Below, piece after piece: positions 31,171 to 40,175 of a DNA stretch of 64,000 bases; the first letter of the stretch is position 1; the number at the start of each line of letters is the position of its first letter. Position numbers and translations under genes: made by a program. The stretch lies in the NCBI RefSeq assembly GCF_001267885.1, contig NZ_CP012382.1:8047001-8111000 (forward strand), in the 5' to 3' direction. The notes beneath the pieces are model-generated. The model was given only the letters and a program-made list of their open reading frames with translations. It ran no database searches and was not told the DNA's origin. This stretch comes from Streptomyces ambofaciens ATCC 23877. Lineage in GTDB: Bacteria > Actinomycetota > Actinomycetes > Streptomycetales > Streptomycetaceae.

Positions 31171-32724
31171 TCAGGACATGCTGCCCCGGCACACCGTCCC
31201 CGCAGCCGGGGTGCGGCCCGTGCGGAGGTAGGTGTCGACCGCCTCCATGACGCAGCGGTTCTGCGGGTATGTGCCGTGGCCCTCCTCCTCGGCCGTCAGG
31301 AGCACGCCGACACCCTCGCCCAGGGCGCGGGCCATGTGGCGGGCACCGGGATACGGGGTGGTCGGGTCGCCGGTGCCGCCGACCACCAGGACCGGGGCCG
31401 CGCCGTCGGCGTTCACCTGGGGCGTGACGCGCTCGCCTTCGAACGGCCAGTCGTAACAGAGGTAGACACCGGTGGACCATGCCTCGCCGAAGACGGGCGA
31501 GGCGGCCTTGACGCGGGCCTCGTCCCGGGCGAGGCGTTCGACGTCGGGGCGCAGGCTGGAGTCCGCGCAGGTGATCGCGGTCTGGGCGACGTGGCTGATG
31601 TCGGGTGGGGTCTTCGTGCGGTCGGCGGAACCCATGTCGGCCGCGCCGTTGCTCAGCGGACCGCCGTCGTTGTGGTCGATCAGCGCGGTGAGGGCCTTGG
31701 CCAGGGGCGACCAGCCGTCCGTGCCGAGGACGAGATGGTCGCCCACGCTGAGCGCGAGGTCGTCGGCGTCCAGGCTGCTTCCGTCGCCGGCCGGGGCGGG
31801 CTTCTTCTCCAGGCGGTCGGCCAGCCGCGCCATGCGCCGGGCGGCTTCCTCGGGCCCGTCGCCGGTCGGGCAGTGGCGGATACGGGCCGCGCAGTGTGCA
31901 GCGAACCGGTCGAACGCCGCCTGGACCGCCTTGACCTGCGACACCTGCTCCTCGCTGAGGTCCTCGGTCGGATCGACGGGAGCTTCCAGGACGAGCCGCC
32001 CGACGTGCGAGGGATACAGGTGGGCGTAGACCGCGCCGAGCGCCGTTCCGTAGGAGACGCCGAAGTAGTGCAGCCGCTCGTCGCCGAGGAGGTAGCGCAT
32101 CAGGTCGAGATCGCGCGCGGTGTGCGAGGTGCCGATATACGGGAGGAACGCCCCGGAGCGCTCGGCGCAGGCGTCGGCCCCGGCGTAGCCGGTGTCGTCC
32201 GCGGTCTTCCCGCAGCGCACGGGAATGGTCGCGCCGACGCCACGCGGATCGAAGGAGATCAGGTCGTAGCGGTCCAGGAGCGGCTTGTACTGGTCGAGGT
32301 GTTCAGGCAGTCCCTGCACGCCGGACACGCCGGGGCCGCCGAAGTTGAGGACGAGCGAGCCGATACGCCGGTCGTTCGGGCCGGTGGCCCTGCGGCGGAT
32401 CAGGGCGACCTCGATCGTCCTGCCCTCCGGCTTCTGGTAGTCGAGGGGGGTCTTCATGGTGGCGCACTCGTAATCCGCGCGTGCGGTGGGCACAGAGGTG
32501 CAACCGGACCAGTCGAGATGCTGGCCGGTGGTGAGCGCAGGGGGGAGACCGGTGGGCGGGTTGTCCGCGGTGAACTCCGTACGCGGCTGCGCACTCCGGC
32601 CGGGAGCATCGTGCTGGAGCCAGGCACCGACGGCTCCGATCACGAGGAGGACGACCCCGGCGATGATCCGCGCGCCGGTCGAGAGGCCCGGTCTGCGGCT
32701 TCGTATCGGATGTGCGTCACTCAT
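31171..32724 (-). CDS. Secreted/membrane-anchored alpha/beta hydrolase (tripeptidyl aminopeptidase type)
   Basis: 517 residues from ATG 32724 (MSDAHPIRSRRPGLSTGARI) with one N-terminal membrane segment or signal anchor (IIAGVVLLVIGAVGAWL). The catalytic Ser is in LHYFGVSYGTALGAVYAHLY, the oxyanion region in SLVLNFGGPGVSGVQGLP, the Asp in VLVVGGTGDPTTPYPGARHM and the His in EEEGHGTYPQNRC. The TAP-like C-terminal domain, found in Streptomyces tripeptidyl aminopeptidases SlpD/SlpE/Tap, is complete. It likely trims peptides outside the cell. Confidence 0.88.
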   Translation of the reverse strand: MSDAHPIRSRRPGLSTGARIIAGVVLLVIGAVGAWLQHDAPGRSAQPRTEFTADNPPTGLPPALTTGQHLDWSGCTSVPTARADYECATMKTPLDYQKPEGRTIEVALIRRRATGPNDRRIGSLVLNFGGPGVSGVQGLPEHLDQYKPLLDRYDLISFDPRGVGATIPVRCGKTADDTGYAGADACAERSGAFLPYIGTSHTARDLDLMRYLLGDERLHYFGVSYGTALGAVYAHLYPSHVGRLVLEAPVDPTEDLSEEQVSQVKAVQAAFDRFAAHCAARIRHCPTGDGPEEAARRMARLADRLEKKPAPAGDGSSLDADDLALSVGDHLVLGTDGWSPLAKALTALIDHNDGGPLSNGAADMGSADRTKTPPDISHVAQTAITCADSSLRPDVERLARDEARVKAASPVFGEAWSTGVYLCYDWPFEGERVTPQVNADGAAPVLVVGGTGDPTTPYPGARHMARALGEGVGVLLTAEEEGHGTYPQNRCVMEAVDTYLRTGRTPAAGTVCRGSMS

Positions 32725-33200
32725 CGAAATCCCCGCTCCCGCCCCTGGACGCCCGCCCCGTGCCCGCATGCCCGTGTTCGTGATCGTCCGATCGTCGAAT
32801 GAGTGCACAGTACAAGCCGCCCCCGACAGCAGCTGCCACCCGCGGGCCGTCGGCCACAGCCGGGCGGCGCCGTGGGCGGGGTGTGCGGGCGGGCCTGACG
32901 GGTAGTCCTGCCCAGGCCAGGGAGGGCCGCGCAACACCTGGGGAGCTTGAAGTCGGCCCTTCCCTTCTCCTGCCGATGCCACGGCTGGCGGACGGGCCTT
33001 GTCCGCCGACCGGGCCGCCGGTGCGGCGACAGCCGCGGTAAACGGGCTCCCACACCCTGGTCGAGCTCGCCGAGTCCGCCCTGGCCTGCCGGGGTGCGAT
33101 CACCGCGCTCCCACGCCGTCCTCGCCGTCCTCGTCGGCAAGGGCGCCCGCTTCAAAAGCGGTCACCCGCCGACCGCCTGGGGCCAACCCAGCGGCACGGG
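32725..33200. other. 475 bp without a supported gene
   Basis: Holds the promoter of the hydrolase gene at its left end. GC-rich frames on both strands lack homology or start signals. Confidence 0.35.
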
Positions 33201-34070
33201 TCAGCCGATCTCGTATCCGGCCGAGCGCAGAACAGTCAGCGCCTGGGCATGACGCTGTTCGGGGACAAGTATCAGGTCGGCATGGTAGGTCGAGCAGGTG
33301 AACACCGGAATTGCGGCGCAGGCCAACGGCGCGAGGACGGCGGCCAGCAGGCCCGGCTCGTCGAGTCCGTGGTTCGGATCGGCGTCGTACAGCGCGATCC
33401 AGCGATCGGCCGGGGACACCGAACTGTCCGCAGGACGGATCACCGTCAGCCCTTCCGGCGCCCGTACCAGCGCGAGCCAGTCGTCGCTGCCCGGCTCGCC
33501 GAGCTCCCGGCGGTGCTCCAGGGCCAAGACCGCGTCCAGCACCCGGAGCCGACGACGGGTGGGCCGGTCCGGGTCCCGGCCCAGGTCGACGGCGAAGGCC
33601 ACCCGATCGAGTCCGGGGCCGTCGTAGTCCCGCTGGGTGGGTGCGGCGATGAACCCGAGGCGGGCGTGGAAGGCCTGTGACGCGGTGTTCTCCGGGCTGG
33701 TGATGCAGTGGACATACCGGCGGCCGTGGGCCCGCACGAGGGCGAAGAAGGCCCGGTAGAGGGCGCGTCCGACTCCTTGTCCGTGCTGCGCCGGGTCGAC
33801 GCCGACGAAGTGCACATAGGCGACGTCCGGTTCGGTCTGCGAGAAGAAACCGACAAGGAACGCGGCGAGTTCTCCGTCGGAGCGCTCGATGAGAAAACTG
33901 GTGGTGGTGAAGTGCTGGAAGTACAGGCGCGGAAGCAGCAGTGCACGTTCGACTGCCCCTGCCTCGCCCTTGAGTCCGCCCCACCACCTGTCCAGCACGG
34001 CCAGCACCCGCGGGTGATCCTCGGCCCTGGGGTGCCGGGCGGCCAGTCCAGCAGGAAGGTCGTTGATCAC
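33201..34070 (-). CDS. GNAT acetyltransferase fused to an ACT domain
   Basis: About 289 residues from GTG 34070. The N-terminal 165 residues form a GNAT domain with the acetyl-CoA loop VDPAQHGQGVGRALYRAFFA and SPENTASQAFHARLGFIAAP. The C-terminal 125 residues match the CASTOR/ACT-like domain (LALVRAPEGLTVIRPADSS, RWIALYDADPNHGLDEPGLL, VFTCSTYHADLILVPEQRHA). ACT domains bind amino acids, so the acetyltransferase may be ligand-controlled. No Shine-Dalgarno precedes the GTG, so the mRNA could be leaderless; the frame is open far upstream. Substrate unknown. Confidence 0.78.
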   Translation of the reverse strand: MINDLPAGLAARHPRAEDHPRVLAVLDRWWGGLKGEAGAVERALLLPRLYFQHFTTTSFLIERSDGELAAFLVGFFSQTEPDVAYVHFVGVDPAQHGQGVGRALYRAFFALVRAHGRRYVHCITSPENTASQAFHARLGFIAAPTQRDYDGPGLDRVAFAVDLGRDPDRPTRRRLRVLDAVLALEHRRELGEPGSDDWLALVRAPEGLTVIRPADSSVSPADRWIALYDADPNHGLDEPGLLAAVLAPLACAAIPVFTCSTYHADLILVPEQRHAQALTVLRSAGYEIG

Positions 34071-35433
34071 CCGCGCAGTGTAGAGGCGCTGGAAAGGGGA
34101 CTGTGCCGGGGTCCAGCAACCGGACACGGCTCGTGGTCCTTCGTTCGCTGCCCTCCCTGGACGCCCGAAGGCCGCCGCAGCCTGAACAACCCCGCGAACC
34201 GGAGCGGCGTCCCAACGGGGACCGGGTCGTTGCAGCTCCCGCAACGCCGTCCTGCTCGCCAGAGTGCGCCGACTCGCCGAACTCGGCCCCGGCTGCGATG
34301 AAGTGCGCGACTCACCGGCACTCGCGAGACCGTCATCAGCCGCATCTTCCGGCGCTCCGCGGCTGTAGGGGAGCACACCCCCGGCAACCTGCCTGAAGGC
34401 CGTCTGCTGGGGCGATGATGGCCTGCGGTGTCCGCGGCACTGGCTGGCGTTGGTCCTTCCAGGTGGGGGATGCGGGCGAGGTGGGCAACGGTGCACGGTG
34501 CGGATGTCGCCAGTCTTCTCGGCTGCCGCCGCGGGGCGCCGTCCTCCCTCGCGGCCTTCGGCCTCGGCAGCGCGCGTCCGTCGCCACTCTCCCTTGCGAC
34601 CTGTGACTACGGCGGGCCGCAGTCCGTCGCCGCCAACAGCTCACCCTCGGCGGAGTACTGCACGCCGTGAAAGGACTGCGTGAGACCCACCTCGCCTTGT
34701 CGGCCCGCCAGCGCCTGATCGTGACCGGATGACTCGACAACACGGCCCGCGCCACGCCCGGATCGCCTTCTCTCACGCCGCCGCGAAGTCGTCCCCGAGA
34801 TCGGCGAAACACCGCCCGGCGACTCCGCCACCACTCAGCTGCGATCGAGCAGGCGAAGGGCGAGAGCCGGTAGGCGGTTGAGGTGGCATGGAAAGAAGCG
34901 GGCTCGGCACCCGCAGTGACCGCCCCGGCCAGGGGGAGCCTCTGGAGCAGTTGGCCGGGGCGGCGAGGACCACGGGGGAACGGTCCTCGCGTGCTCTTCC
35001 GGGACGCCGGCCCGGGTGGAGGCGGCCCCTGCGCGTATTCACCCCAGTGGGTGACGGGCCGAGTCGCGGGACGACATCCGGTAGACGCCGACCGGGCGCG
35101 CCGGCGCGTACCGGATGCCGTGTGTAGCGGTAACGGCGCAGGGACGCTCCACCGAATTGCACGGAGCGCACACTGAGCAACATTCCGGAGGGCCTTCCGC
35201 AGTGGGATTCCGACTGCACGGTGCTGCAGTCGGCCCCTCCGAGCCGCTAGTGACCTGGTGGTGTGACCGAGACGGCTCGCCCGGATTCCTCCCTCACCGG
35301 AGCGGTGCCAGTGACGGGGCTGGTCGGGACGGAGGGGTCCGGTACGCAACGCTGCGGATCGCGTTCAGCACGGCGGTGCCATCGAAGAGTTGGGCTTCGA
35401 TAGGCGACGTGGGTCCCTGCCGCCGCGCGGTGA
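34071..35433. other. 1.36 kb without a supported gene
   Basis: Several overlapping frames occur, none with clear homology. Scraps with coding feel: VKGLRETHLALSARQRLIVT followed by a stop (34667-34730, +), and on the minus strand RRQGPTSPIEAQLFDGTAVL then NAIRSVAYRTPP (about 35310-35420) just downstream of the small peptide gene. The block is probably decayed genes. Confidence 0.35.
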
Positions 35434-35625
35434 CTACGCGTCGTCGTCCGCGTTCTCCAGAGCGGGAGGCTCCTGCCAGGTCAGGGTGTCCAGTGGTCGC
35501 GGCAGCTGTCGGGTCGCGCCGGCCCTCGTCACCGCGGACGCCGCGTCGCTGAAGAGGGCGCCAGGGGCGCCCAGAGGCTGGCCGGGCACGGGTGCTGCCG
35601 AGCTTGAGGTCTTTGTGGTGGTCAT
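35434..35625 (-). CDS. 63-residue peptide, possible RiPP precursor
   Basis: ATG 35625 is preceded by a GGGGGA purine run at suitable distance. The product starts MTTTKTSSSAAPVPGQPLGA and ends RPLDTLTWQEPPALENADDD-A. It has a hydrophilic Thr/Ser/Pro-rich first half, no Cys, and a Thr/Trp/Glu/Asp-rich tail, a composition seen in ester- or amide-crosslinked RiPP cores. No modifying enzyme is encoded nearby, so the assignment is speculative. It is too short for firm coding evidence. Confidence 0.35.
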   Translation of the reverse strand: MTTTKTSSSAAPVPGQPLGAPGALFSDAASAVTRAGATRQLPRPLDTLTWQEPPALENADDDA

Positions 35626-35715
35626 CTGGTCCCCCTGATCCGTCACGGGCCGCGCCGGCCCGGCTAAACGCTGGCACAGGGCCAGCCGCGAAAGCTTATC
35701 CAGGTTTCGAACTGT

Positions 35716-35739
35716 GGCCCGAGGAGACTTCCTCGGGCC
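35716..35739. terminator. Perfect 10-bp-stem hairpin
   Basis: GGCCCGAGGA (35716-35725) pairs perfectly with TCCTCGGGCC (35730-35739) around GACT. A factor-independent terminator-like hairpin without T-run, located upstream of the small peptide gene and downstream of the tRNA on the minus strand. Confidence 0.55.
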
Positions 35740-36033
35740 GCTTCCGCAGGTTAGGTCTCCTCGCTCCTGTTCGGGCGCCCACCGCTCCTGGCACGGCCGT
35801 GCCTGCGCAAGCACGCTGGGTGATCGAGAGCTTTGGAACGTTCGAATGTCGGGACAACAACAACGTTGCTGTTCGCTTCGTCTGTCCGTGGCGGCCTTCT
35901 GCCCGAGCCGGACCTTACGATGGACGACTCCAAGTCGGCGATCCCGGCAGCGACGCCGGCAGAGCCTTCTGAGAAAGTCCTGCTGTCGGGCGCAGGGGAC
36001 TGCCTTTACGGTGCAGGGTCCAGACAGGGCGAG

Positions 36034-36056
36034 GGGCCCGGACGGAGTCCCGGCCC
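36034..36056 (-). terminator. Hairpin downstream of tRNA-fMet
   Basis: On the minus strand, immediately after the tRNA 3' end, GGGCCGGGAC-TCC-GTCCGGGCCC folds into a stem with one bulged G. Placement 10 bp past the tRNA suits a transcription end. Confidence 0.5.
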
Positions 36057-36065
36057 TTCGGTCAG

Positions 36066-36139
36066 TAGCGGGGACAGGATTTGAACCTGCGACCTCTGGG
36101 TTATGAGCCCAGCGAGCTACCGAGCTGCTCCACCCCGCG
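36066..36139 (-). tRNA. tRNA-Met (initiator, anticodon CAT)
   Basis: The minus strand gives a full cloverleaf of 74 bases: acceptor CGCGGGG with CCCCGC partner, D arm GAGCAGCTCGGTAGCTC, anticodon arm CTGGGCTCATAACCCAG (CAT at 36103-36105), T arm GCAGGTTCAAATCCTGT. The unpaired first base (C1 against U72) and the GGG/CCC base of the anticodon stem mark it as initiator tRNA-fMet. CCA is not encoded, as usual in Streptomyces. Confidence 0.95.
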
Positions 36140-36153
36140 TCGGTAGGTTCACT

Positions 36154-36354
36154 CTACACGGTGGCTGTGGCGGGGAGGCGCGCAACTGCCGGGTCAGCCG
36201 CGGCGTCGAAGAAGACCTGCCCACCCTTGCTCAGCTCACGGAACCCGCTGCCGGAGATGCTGAAGCTGAAGTAGCGCACGAAGACGTCCGGTCCGCCGCC
36301 ATCCTGGGAGGTGAAGCCGAAGCCCCTCTCGGCGTTCATGGTGCCGCTGGCCAT
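36154..36354 (-). CDS. Cold-shock-domain protein with a damaged N-terminus
   Basis: 66 residues from ATG 36354 (MASGTMNAERGFGFTSQDGG). GPDVFVRYFSFSISGSGFRE and the glycine-rich RNP1-like NAERGFGF mark a CspA-type domain that binds single-stranded nucleic acids. Normal proteins start MASGTVKWFNxxKGFGF; here VKWF is missing, so the first strand and its conserved Trp/Phe are lost. The RNP2-like segment is changed (VRYFSFS instead of VHFSxI). The tail is short. It is probably a decaying or diverged copy beside the tRNA gene. Confidence 0.65.
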   Translation of the reverse strand: MASGTMNAERGFGFTSQDGGGPDVFVRYFSFSISGSGFRELSKGGQVFFDAAADPAVARLPATATV

Positions 36355-36806
36355 GTGTCTGTCCTTCGGCATCGCCGGACGTTCTGGGTTGGCCTGTCGG
36401 TGATGCTTTCCGTCACGGAAGGGCGACCGGTAGCCGTTCTACCCCGTGGACGGCGCGGTGTGTTGTGGGCCGGAGGACACGCCTCCCTTCTGGGGCCGAG
36501 CAGCGGCGCGAGTCATGATGAGCCAGCTGGCCTCTTGAGTGAGCGGGACGGAACCTGCTGGGCCAACTGGTCGTGGCAGCTCGGTCCGGAGACGCGGCTG
36601 GCGGTCGGGCTGAAGCCGACGACGGCAAGCCGTCACGCCATCGGGTGACGCGGCTCGGTCAGACGGGTGGCAGCGGCTGGTGCGGGCTGCTCTCGAGCGG
36701 GCCGGTAGTCCAAGATTGGGACCGCCGCCATCCCCTGAGGAGCGTGCATCGACCGCGTCTGCGCCAGTGATCGGCGTGACCAGGCTGTTCCGAGGAGCCC
36801 CTCCCT
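36355..36806. other. 450 bp without a supported gene
   Basis: No domain or signal recognised. The right end contains the promoter region of the secreted protein gene, with GAGGAG-like purine runs before ATG 36807. Confidence 0.35.
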
Positions 36807-37331
36807 ATGCGTTCACGCGTCATCGCAGTCTTGGCCGCCGCGGCTGCGGCCACTGCGGCACTCGCACAACCCGCCCACGCCGCACCGGTCGTGGACGGCG
36901 TCTACAGGTTCGCTGCCCTCCAGGACGGCAAATGCCTGGTCTGGCCCAAATCGCACGCGAGCATCGGCTCGGTCGGGTTGGGCGCCTGCGCGGAGAGCGC
37001 GTCGACCTCGGCGAACTGGCAGGTGCGAAAGCGCCCCAACGGGACGATGGAAGTATCGACACCAGGCTCGAACCCGCGCACCTGCCTGGGAGTGAACACG
37101 GACCACAGGGTGAGCGTCAATGATTCCTGCGCCGACAAGTACGCCGAGTGGACCGTGTCCTTCGGCTCGGCTGGGCCCGGCAGCGTGGTGTGGGCCGACA
37201 TCGAGCACACCCCCGGCGATCGATCCGACTCGTGGGGGAAGGTAGTCGACATTCCTGAGGTGACCGGTCGTGTCGTGGTAAGGCGGGTCCCCATCGAGCC
37301 GCACTACTGGGAATTGCAGCAGGTCAGCTAG
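36807..37331 (+). CDS. Secreted protein of unknown function
   Basis: 174 residues with a classical signal peptide: MRSRVIAVLAAAAAATAALA then QPAHA-AP, cleavage after AHA. The mature part begins VVDGVYRFAALQDGKCLVWP and contains four Cys (GKCLVW, GACAES, RTCLGV, DSCADK), with QVRKRPNGTMEVSTPG between. This resembles a single beta-trefoil-like or inhibitor-like secreted domain. The stop codon TAG (37329-37331) contains the TA into which an IS630 element inserted; the protein is unaffected. Confidence 0.75.
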   Translation: MRSRVIAVLAAAAAATAALAQPAHAAPVVDGVYRFAALQDGKCLVWPKSHASIGSVGLGACAESASTSANWQVRKRPNGTMEVSTPGSNPRTCLGVNTDHRVSVNDSCADKYAEWTVSFGSAGPGSVVWADIEHTPGDRSDSWGKVVDIPEVTGRVVVRRVPIEPHYWELQQVS

Positions 37332-38463
37332 TCTTCTGAGTCAGGAGTTCTGTTCAGATTTGTAGGGTTGCCTGGTGGCGCGTACTGAGCGGCCGAAGGC
37401 CGAGTTGATCCTGTCGGATGAGGAACGGGCTGCGCTGGAGGGGTGGGTACGGCGCCGTTCCACCCCGCAGGCGTGGGCTCTGCGGTGCCGGATCATCTTG
37501 GCCTGCGCGACTGGCGCGTCCAACAAGGACGTGGCCGCACAGCTCGGTTCGACACCGCATGCGGTGGGCCGCTGGCGGAAGCGGTTCGTCGAGCACCGGG
37601 TCGCCGGGCTGGGTGACATGCCGCGGTCTGGCGGGCCCCGAACGGTCACCGACGAGCAGGTCGCCGCGGTGGTGAAGCGGACGCTGGAGACCGCACCGAA
37701 GAACGCCACGCACTGGTCGACGCGGGCGATGGCCACGGAGATGGGTCTGTCGCAGTCGACCGTGTCGCGGATCTGGCGGGCCTTCGGCCTGCAGCCGCAC
37801 CGCACCGAGACGTTCAGGCTGTCGACCGACCCGTACTTCGTCGACAAGGTCCACGACGTGGTCGGCCTCTATCTGGACCCGCCCGAGCGGGCCTTGGTGT
37901 TCTGTGTCGACGAGAAGTCGCAGATCCAGGCCCTGGACCGGTCCCAGCCGGTGCTGCCGATGATGCCCGGCGTCCCGCAGCGGGTCACCCACGACTACGT
38001 GCGCGCGGGCACCACCACGTTGTTCGCCGCACTGGAGGTGGCCACGGGGAAGGTGATCGGCTCCCTGCACCGCCGGCACCGTGCCGAGGAGTTCAAGAAG
38101 TTCCTGATCAAACTCGACCCGGAGATACCGGCGGACCTGGACGTGCACCTGGTGCTGGACAACTACGCCACCCACAAGACCCCAGCCATCAAGACCTGGC
38201 TACTGGCCCACCCACGCTTCCACCTGCACTTCACGCCCACCGGCTCGTCCTGGCTCAACCTGGTCGAGCGGTGGTTCGCCGAGCTGACGAACAAGCAGAT
38301 ACGGCGAGGCGTCCACAGAAGCGTCCAGGCGCTGGAGAAGGACATCCGGACCTGGATCGCCGCATGGAACACCGATCCCAAGCCCTACGTCTGGACGAAG
38401 ACCGCAGACGAGATCCTCGAACGCCTCGCCAGCTATTTGAACAGAATTCCTGACTCAGAAGAC
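37331..38463 (+). mobile_element. IS630-family element, copy 1
   Basis: 1133 bp, flanked by TA target duplications at 37329-37330 and 38464-38465. Terminal inverted repeats start GTCTTCTGAGTCAGGA at both ends and continue (G/A)TTCTGTTCA with one mismatch. One transposase gene fills it. A second 1133-bp copy with the opposite orientation lies at 41310-42442. Confidence 0.93.
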
Positions 38464-38466
38464 TAG
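37375..38466 (+). CDS. IS630-family transposase, copy 1
   Basis: 363 residues from GTG 37375 (MARTERPKAELILSDEERAA). N-terminal HTH region SNKDVAAQLGSTPHAVGRWR and SQSTVSRIWRAFGLQPHRTE; DDE domain with LVFCVDEKSQIQALDRSQPV (first Asp), LDVHLVLDNYATHKTPAIKT (second Asp) and PTGSSWLNLVERWFAELTNK (Glu). The TAG stop uses the TA target duplication and the following G, so the C-terminus depends on the insertion site: here it ends PDSED, in copy 2 PDSEDY. Intact and probably active. Confidence 0.95.
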   Translation: MARTERPKAELILSDEERAALEGWVRRRSTPQAWALRCRIILACATGASNKDVAAQLGSTPHAVGRWRKRFVEHRVAGLGDMPRSGGPRTVTDEQVAAVVKRTLETAPKNATHWSTRAMATEMGLSQSTVSRIWRAFGLQPHRTETFRLSTDPYFVDKVHDVVGLYLDPPERALVFCVDEKSQIQALDRSQPVLPMMPGVPQRVTHDYVRAGTTTLFAALEVATGKVIGSLHRRHRAEEFKKFLIKLDPEIPADLDVHLVLDNYATHKTPAIKTWLLAHPRFHLHFTPTGSSWLNLVERWFAELTNKQIRRGVHRSVQALEKDIRTWIAAWNTDPKPYVWTKTADEILERLASYLNRIPDSED

Positions 38467-39527
38467 TTCCTGCGGCGCCTGTTGGTGAGGAAGAGCGTCG
38501 CGCCTCCCGTCGCAGCGGCCCCTGCGGCGGCGAGGAGGAGGGACTGGGTGCCGGCCGCGCCCGTCGCGGCGAGTCCCGGCCTGGACGCGGCATGGGTCGG
38601 ATGTGCCGCCGGGGTGCCGCTGGGCTCCGCCTTGTCCGCGACCTGGAGGGTGAGTGTCGCCGTATTGTCGTCCAGGTTCGCTTCTGTCCCCGGATGCTCG
38701 GACAGCACTCTGGCGGAAAGGCGCAGGGTGCTCCCGCGTGCCTCGGGGGCGACTGCGTAGCGGAGCGTCAGGGTGAAGGTGCCGCCCGGGGCCACGGTGT
38801 CCTGTACGTCGCACCACTCGCCTACATCGTCCCCTGGCAAGCAGTTGGCGAGCTCGTTGCCTCCGGCGCGCCGTAGCCACTGGTCATGGCCAGGTGAGCT
38901 GGTGAGGAACACGCTCATCGTGTCGGGTTCTCGGCCGTGATTGGTCACCGAGAGTCGCGTGGTGACCTGCCCTCCGGGCTGGACGGATGTGGTGGGCTTG
39001 GACCACTGCGGGGTCCAGTCGGCGCCCGATTTCACGAGTACGGTCAGGCTGGCGGTGTTGTCCTGCGGGTGTGCGTCCACTGCGTCACCGATGTCGGCTG
39101 TCTCCGTGATCGTCAGACGGGTCCCCTCAGGCGCACCGGCCGCGGCTCTGACCCGTACCCTCGCCTCCCCGAACTTGTAGTCGGGCTGGGCGGCATGGCA
39201 TTTGACCTCACGCAAGTCGGCGGACGCCGCCGTGCAGAGCGGCGGGCCATCACCGACCGTCTCCGGCTCTTCCGGCACGAACGTCAAGCCCTTGGGCAGG
39301 TGCACCAGGAAGAAGAGCGGTTTGACCGAGCCCGTCTTCATCCACACGCGCGCCACGACGTCGATGGTGTTGCCAGGCGCTACCTGCGGGCGGTCAAGTT
39401 CCAGCGCCACGGCGGCGTCCACCGGGCCTGTGTCGGCCCGCGCCGTCAGCGGCCCGACCGCCATCAGAGCGCCGACAAGACCGCAAACCACCGCGACCCT
39501 CTGAATGAGTCCCCGTCTCCGGTCCAC
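38463..39527 (-). CDS. Sortase-anchored cell-wall protein (LAATG signal)
   Basis: 354 residues from GTG 39527, preceded by GAGGAGG. Signal peptide GLIQRVAVVCGLVGALMAVG ending in TARA. The mature part has two or three beta-sandwich repeats of the DUF11/CARDB kind (ALELDRPQVAPGNTIDVVAR, TTSVQPGGQVTTRLSVTNHG). The C-terminus is a Pro/Thr/His linker, LAATG, a hydrophobic helix (TQSLLLAAAGAAATGGATLF) and RRRRN, the layout for class E sortases of Streptomyces that recognise LAxTG. Its stop TAG overlapped the target site of IS630 copy 1. It is the only intact non-IS gene between the two IS630 copies. Confidence 0.88.
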   Translation of the reverse strand: MDRRRGLIQRVAVVCGLVGALMAVGPLTARADTGPVDAAVALELDRPQVAPGNTIDVVARVWMKTGSVKPLFFLVHLPKGLTFVPEEPETVGDGPPLCTAASADLREVKCHAAQPDYKFGEARVRVRAAAGAPEGTRLTITETADIGDAVDAHPQDNTASLTVLVKSGADWTPQWSKPTTSVQPGGQVTTRLSVTNHGREPDTMSVFLTSSPGHDQWLRRAGGNELANCLPGDDVGEWCDVQDTVAPGGTFTLTLRYAVAPEARGSTLRLSARVLSEHPGTEANLDDNTATLTLQVADKAEPSGTPAAHPTHAASRPGLAATGAAGTQSLLLAAAGAAATGGATLFLTNRRRRN

Positions 39528-40145
39528 CCGGGTGTCCTCCTCGCACTGTTGCTCATCAGCATTCACGAGGAAGACTCCCGGAAGGCGCCGGAAGTTGTGT
39601 GCAGCTGCCGGTGAGATGGCCCTCGCAGGCGGGACCGCGAGTCCGCCGACCTGGCCCTCACCGGTCCCGCACACCCGCGGCCCTGCATCGCCGACTCAAG
39701 TGCCTGAAGAATCTCTCCCCCCCCCGCATATCGATTTCCAGACCTGACCGACTCCGAGATCGCCGCAGTGGCCATCGCGTATGACGAACGCGTCAATCTC
39801 GGTCAGCTCCTGTCCCCGGACCCGACTGCAATCGTCAACGTGGACGTCGGTCATGTCACTTGTCCTACCCGCGACGTCGGACGACTGATCGCCTACACCA
39901 CGGCAAGGGACATGCCGTGCCGAGTTTGGGCAGCCGGAGATCGGGGCGGTAATGGGCACCGGAGTCCAGGGTGATCGTCTCGGGTTCGTACTGCCACTGG
40001 ATGCCGTAGCACATCCAGGCCCACGCCGACGCGGCCGGCGACATCGACTGGCTGGTCCAGATCGACTCCACCATCGTCCGCGCCCACCAGCACGCCGCCG
40101 CCACCGGCTGAAAAGGGGCGGCACCAACAGGCGCCGCAGGAACTA
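39528..40145. other. 600 bp with an IS5 transposase scrap
   Basis: A + frame at 39738-39960 reads LTDSEIAAVAIAYDERVNLG and LLSPDPTAIVNVDVGHVT, not recognised. At about 40015-40120 another frame gives AAGDIDWLVQIDSTIVRAHQ followed by HAAATG, the first catalytic Asp region of an IS5-type transposase. Both are remnants. Confidence 0.5.
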
Positions 40146-40175
40146 CTGAGGTTGAACTCGTGATGTCGCGCCGGG

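Noticed and set aside
34336..35349. A 337-codon minus-strand gene
   Set aside because: Arg/Pro-rich, no domain, no ribosome site, and overlapping equally open frames.
36066..36139. tRNA-fMet as the attachment site of an integrated element
   Set aside because: No integrase gene or repeated tRNA 3' end is seen next to it; the integrase fragments are more than 17 kb away.
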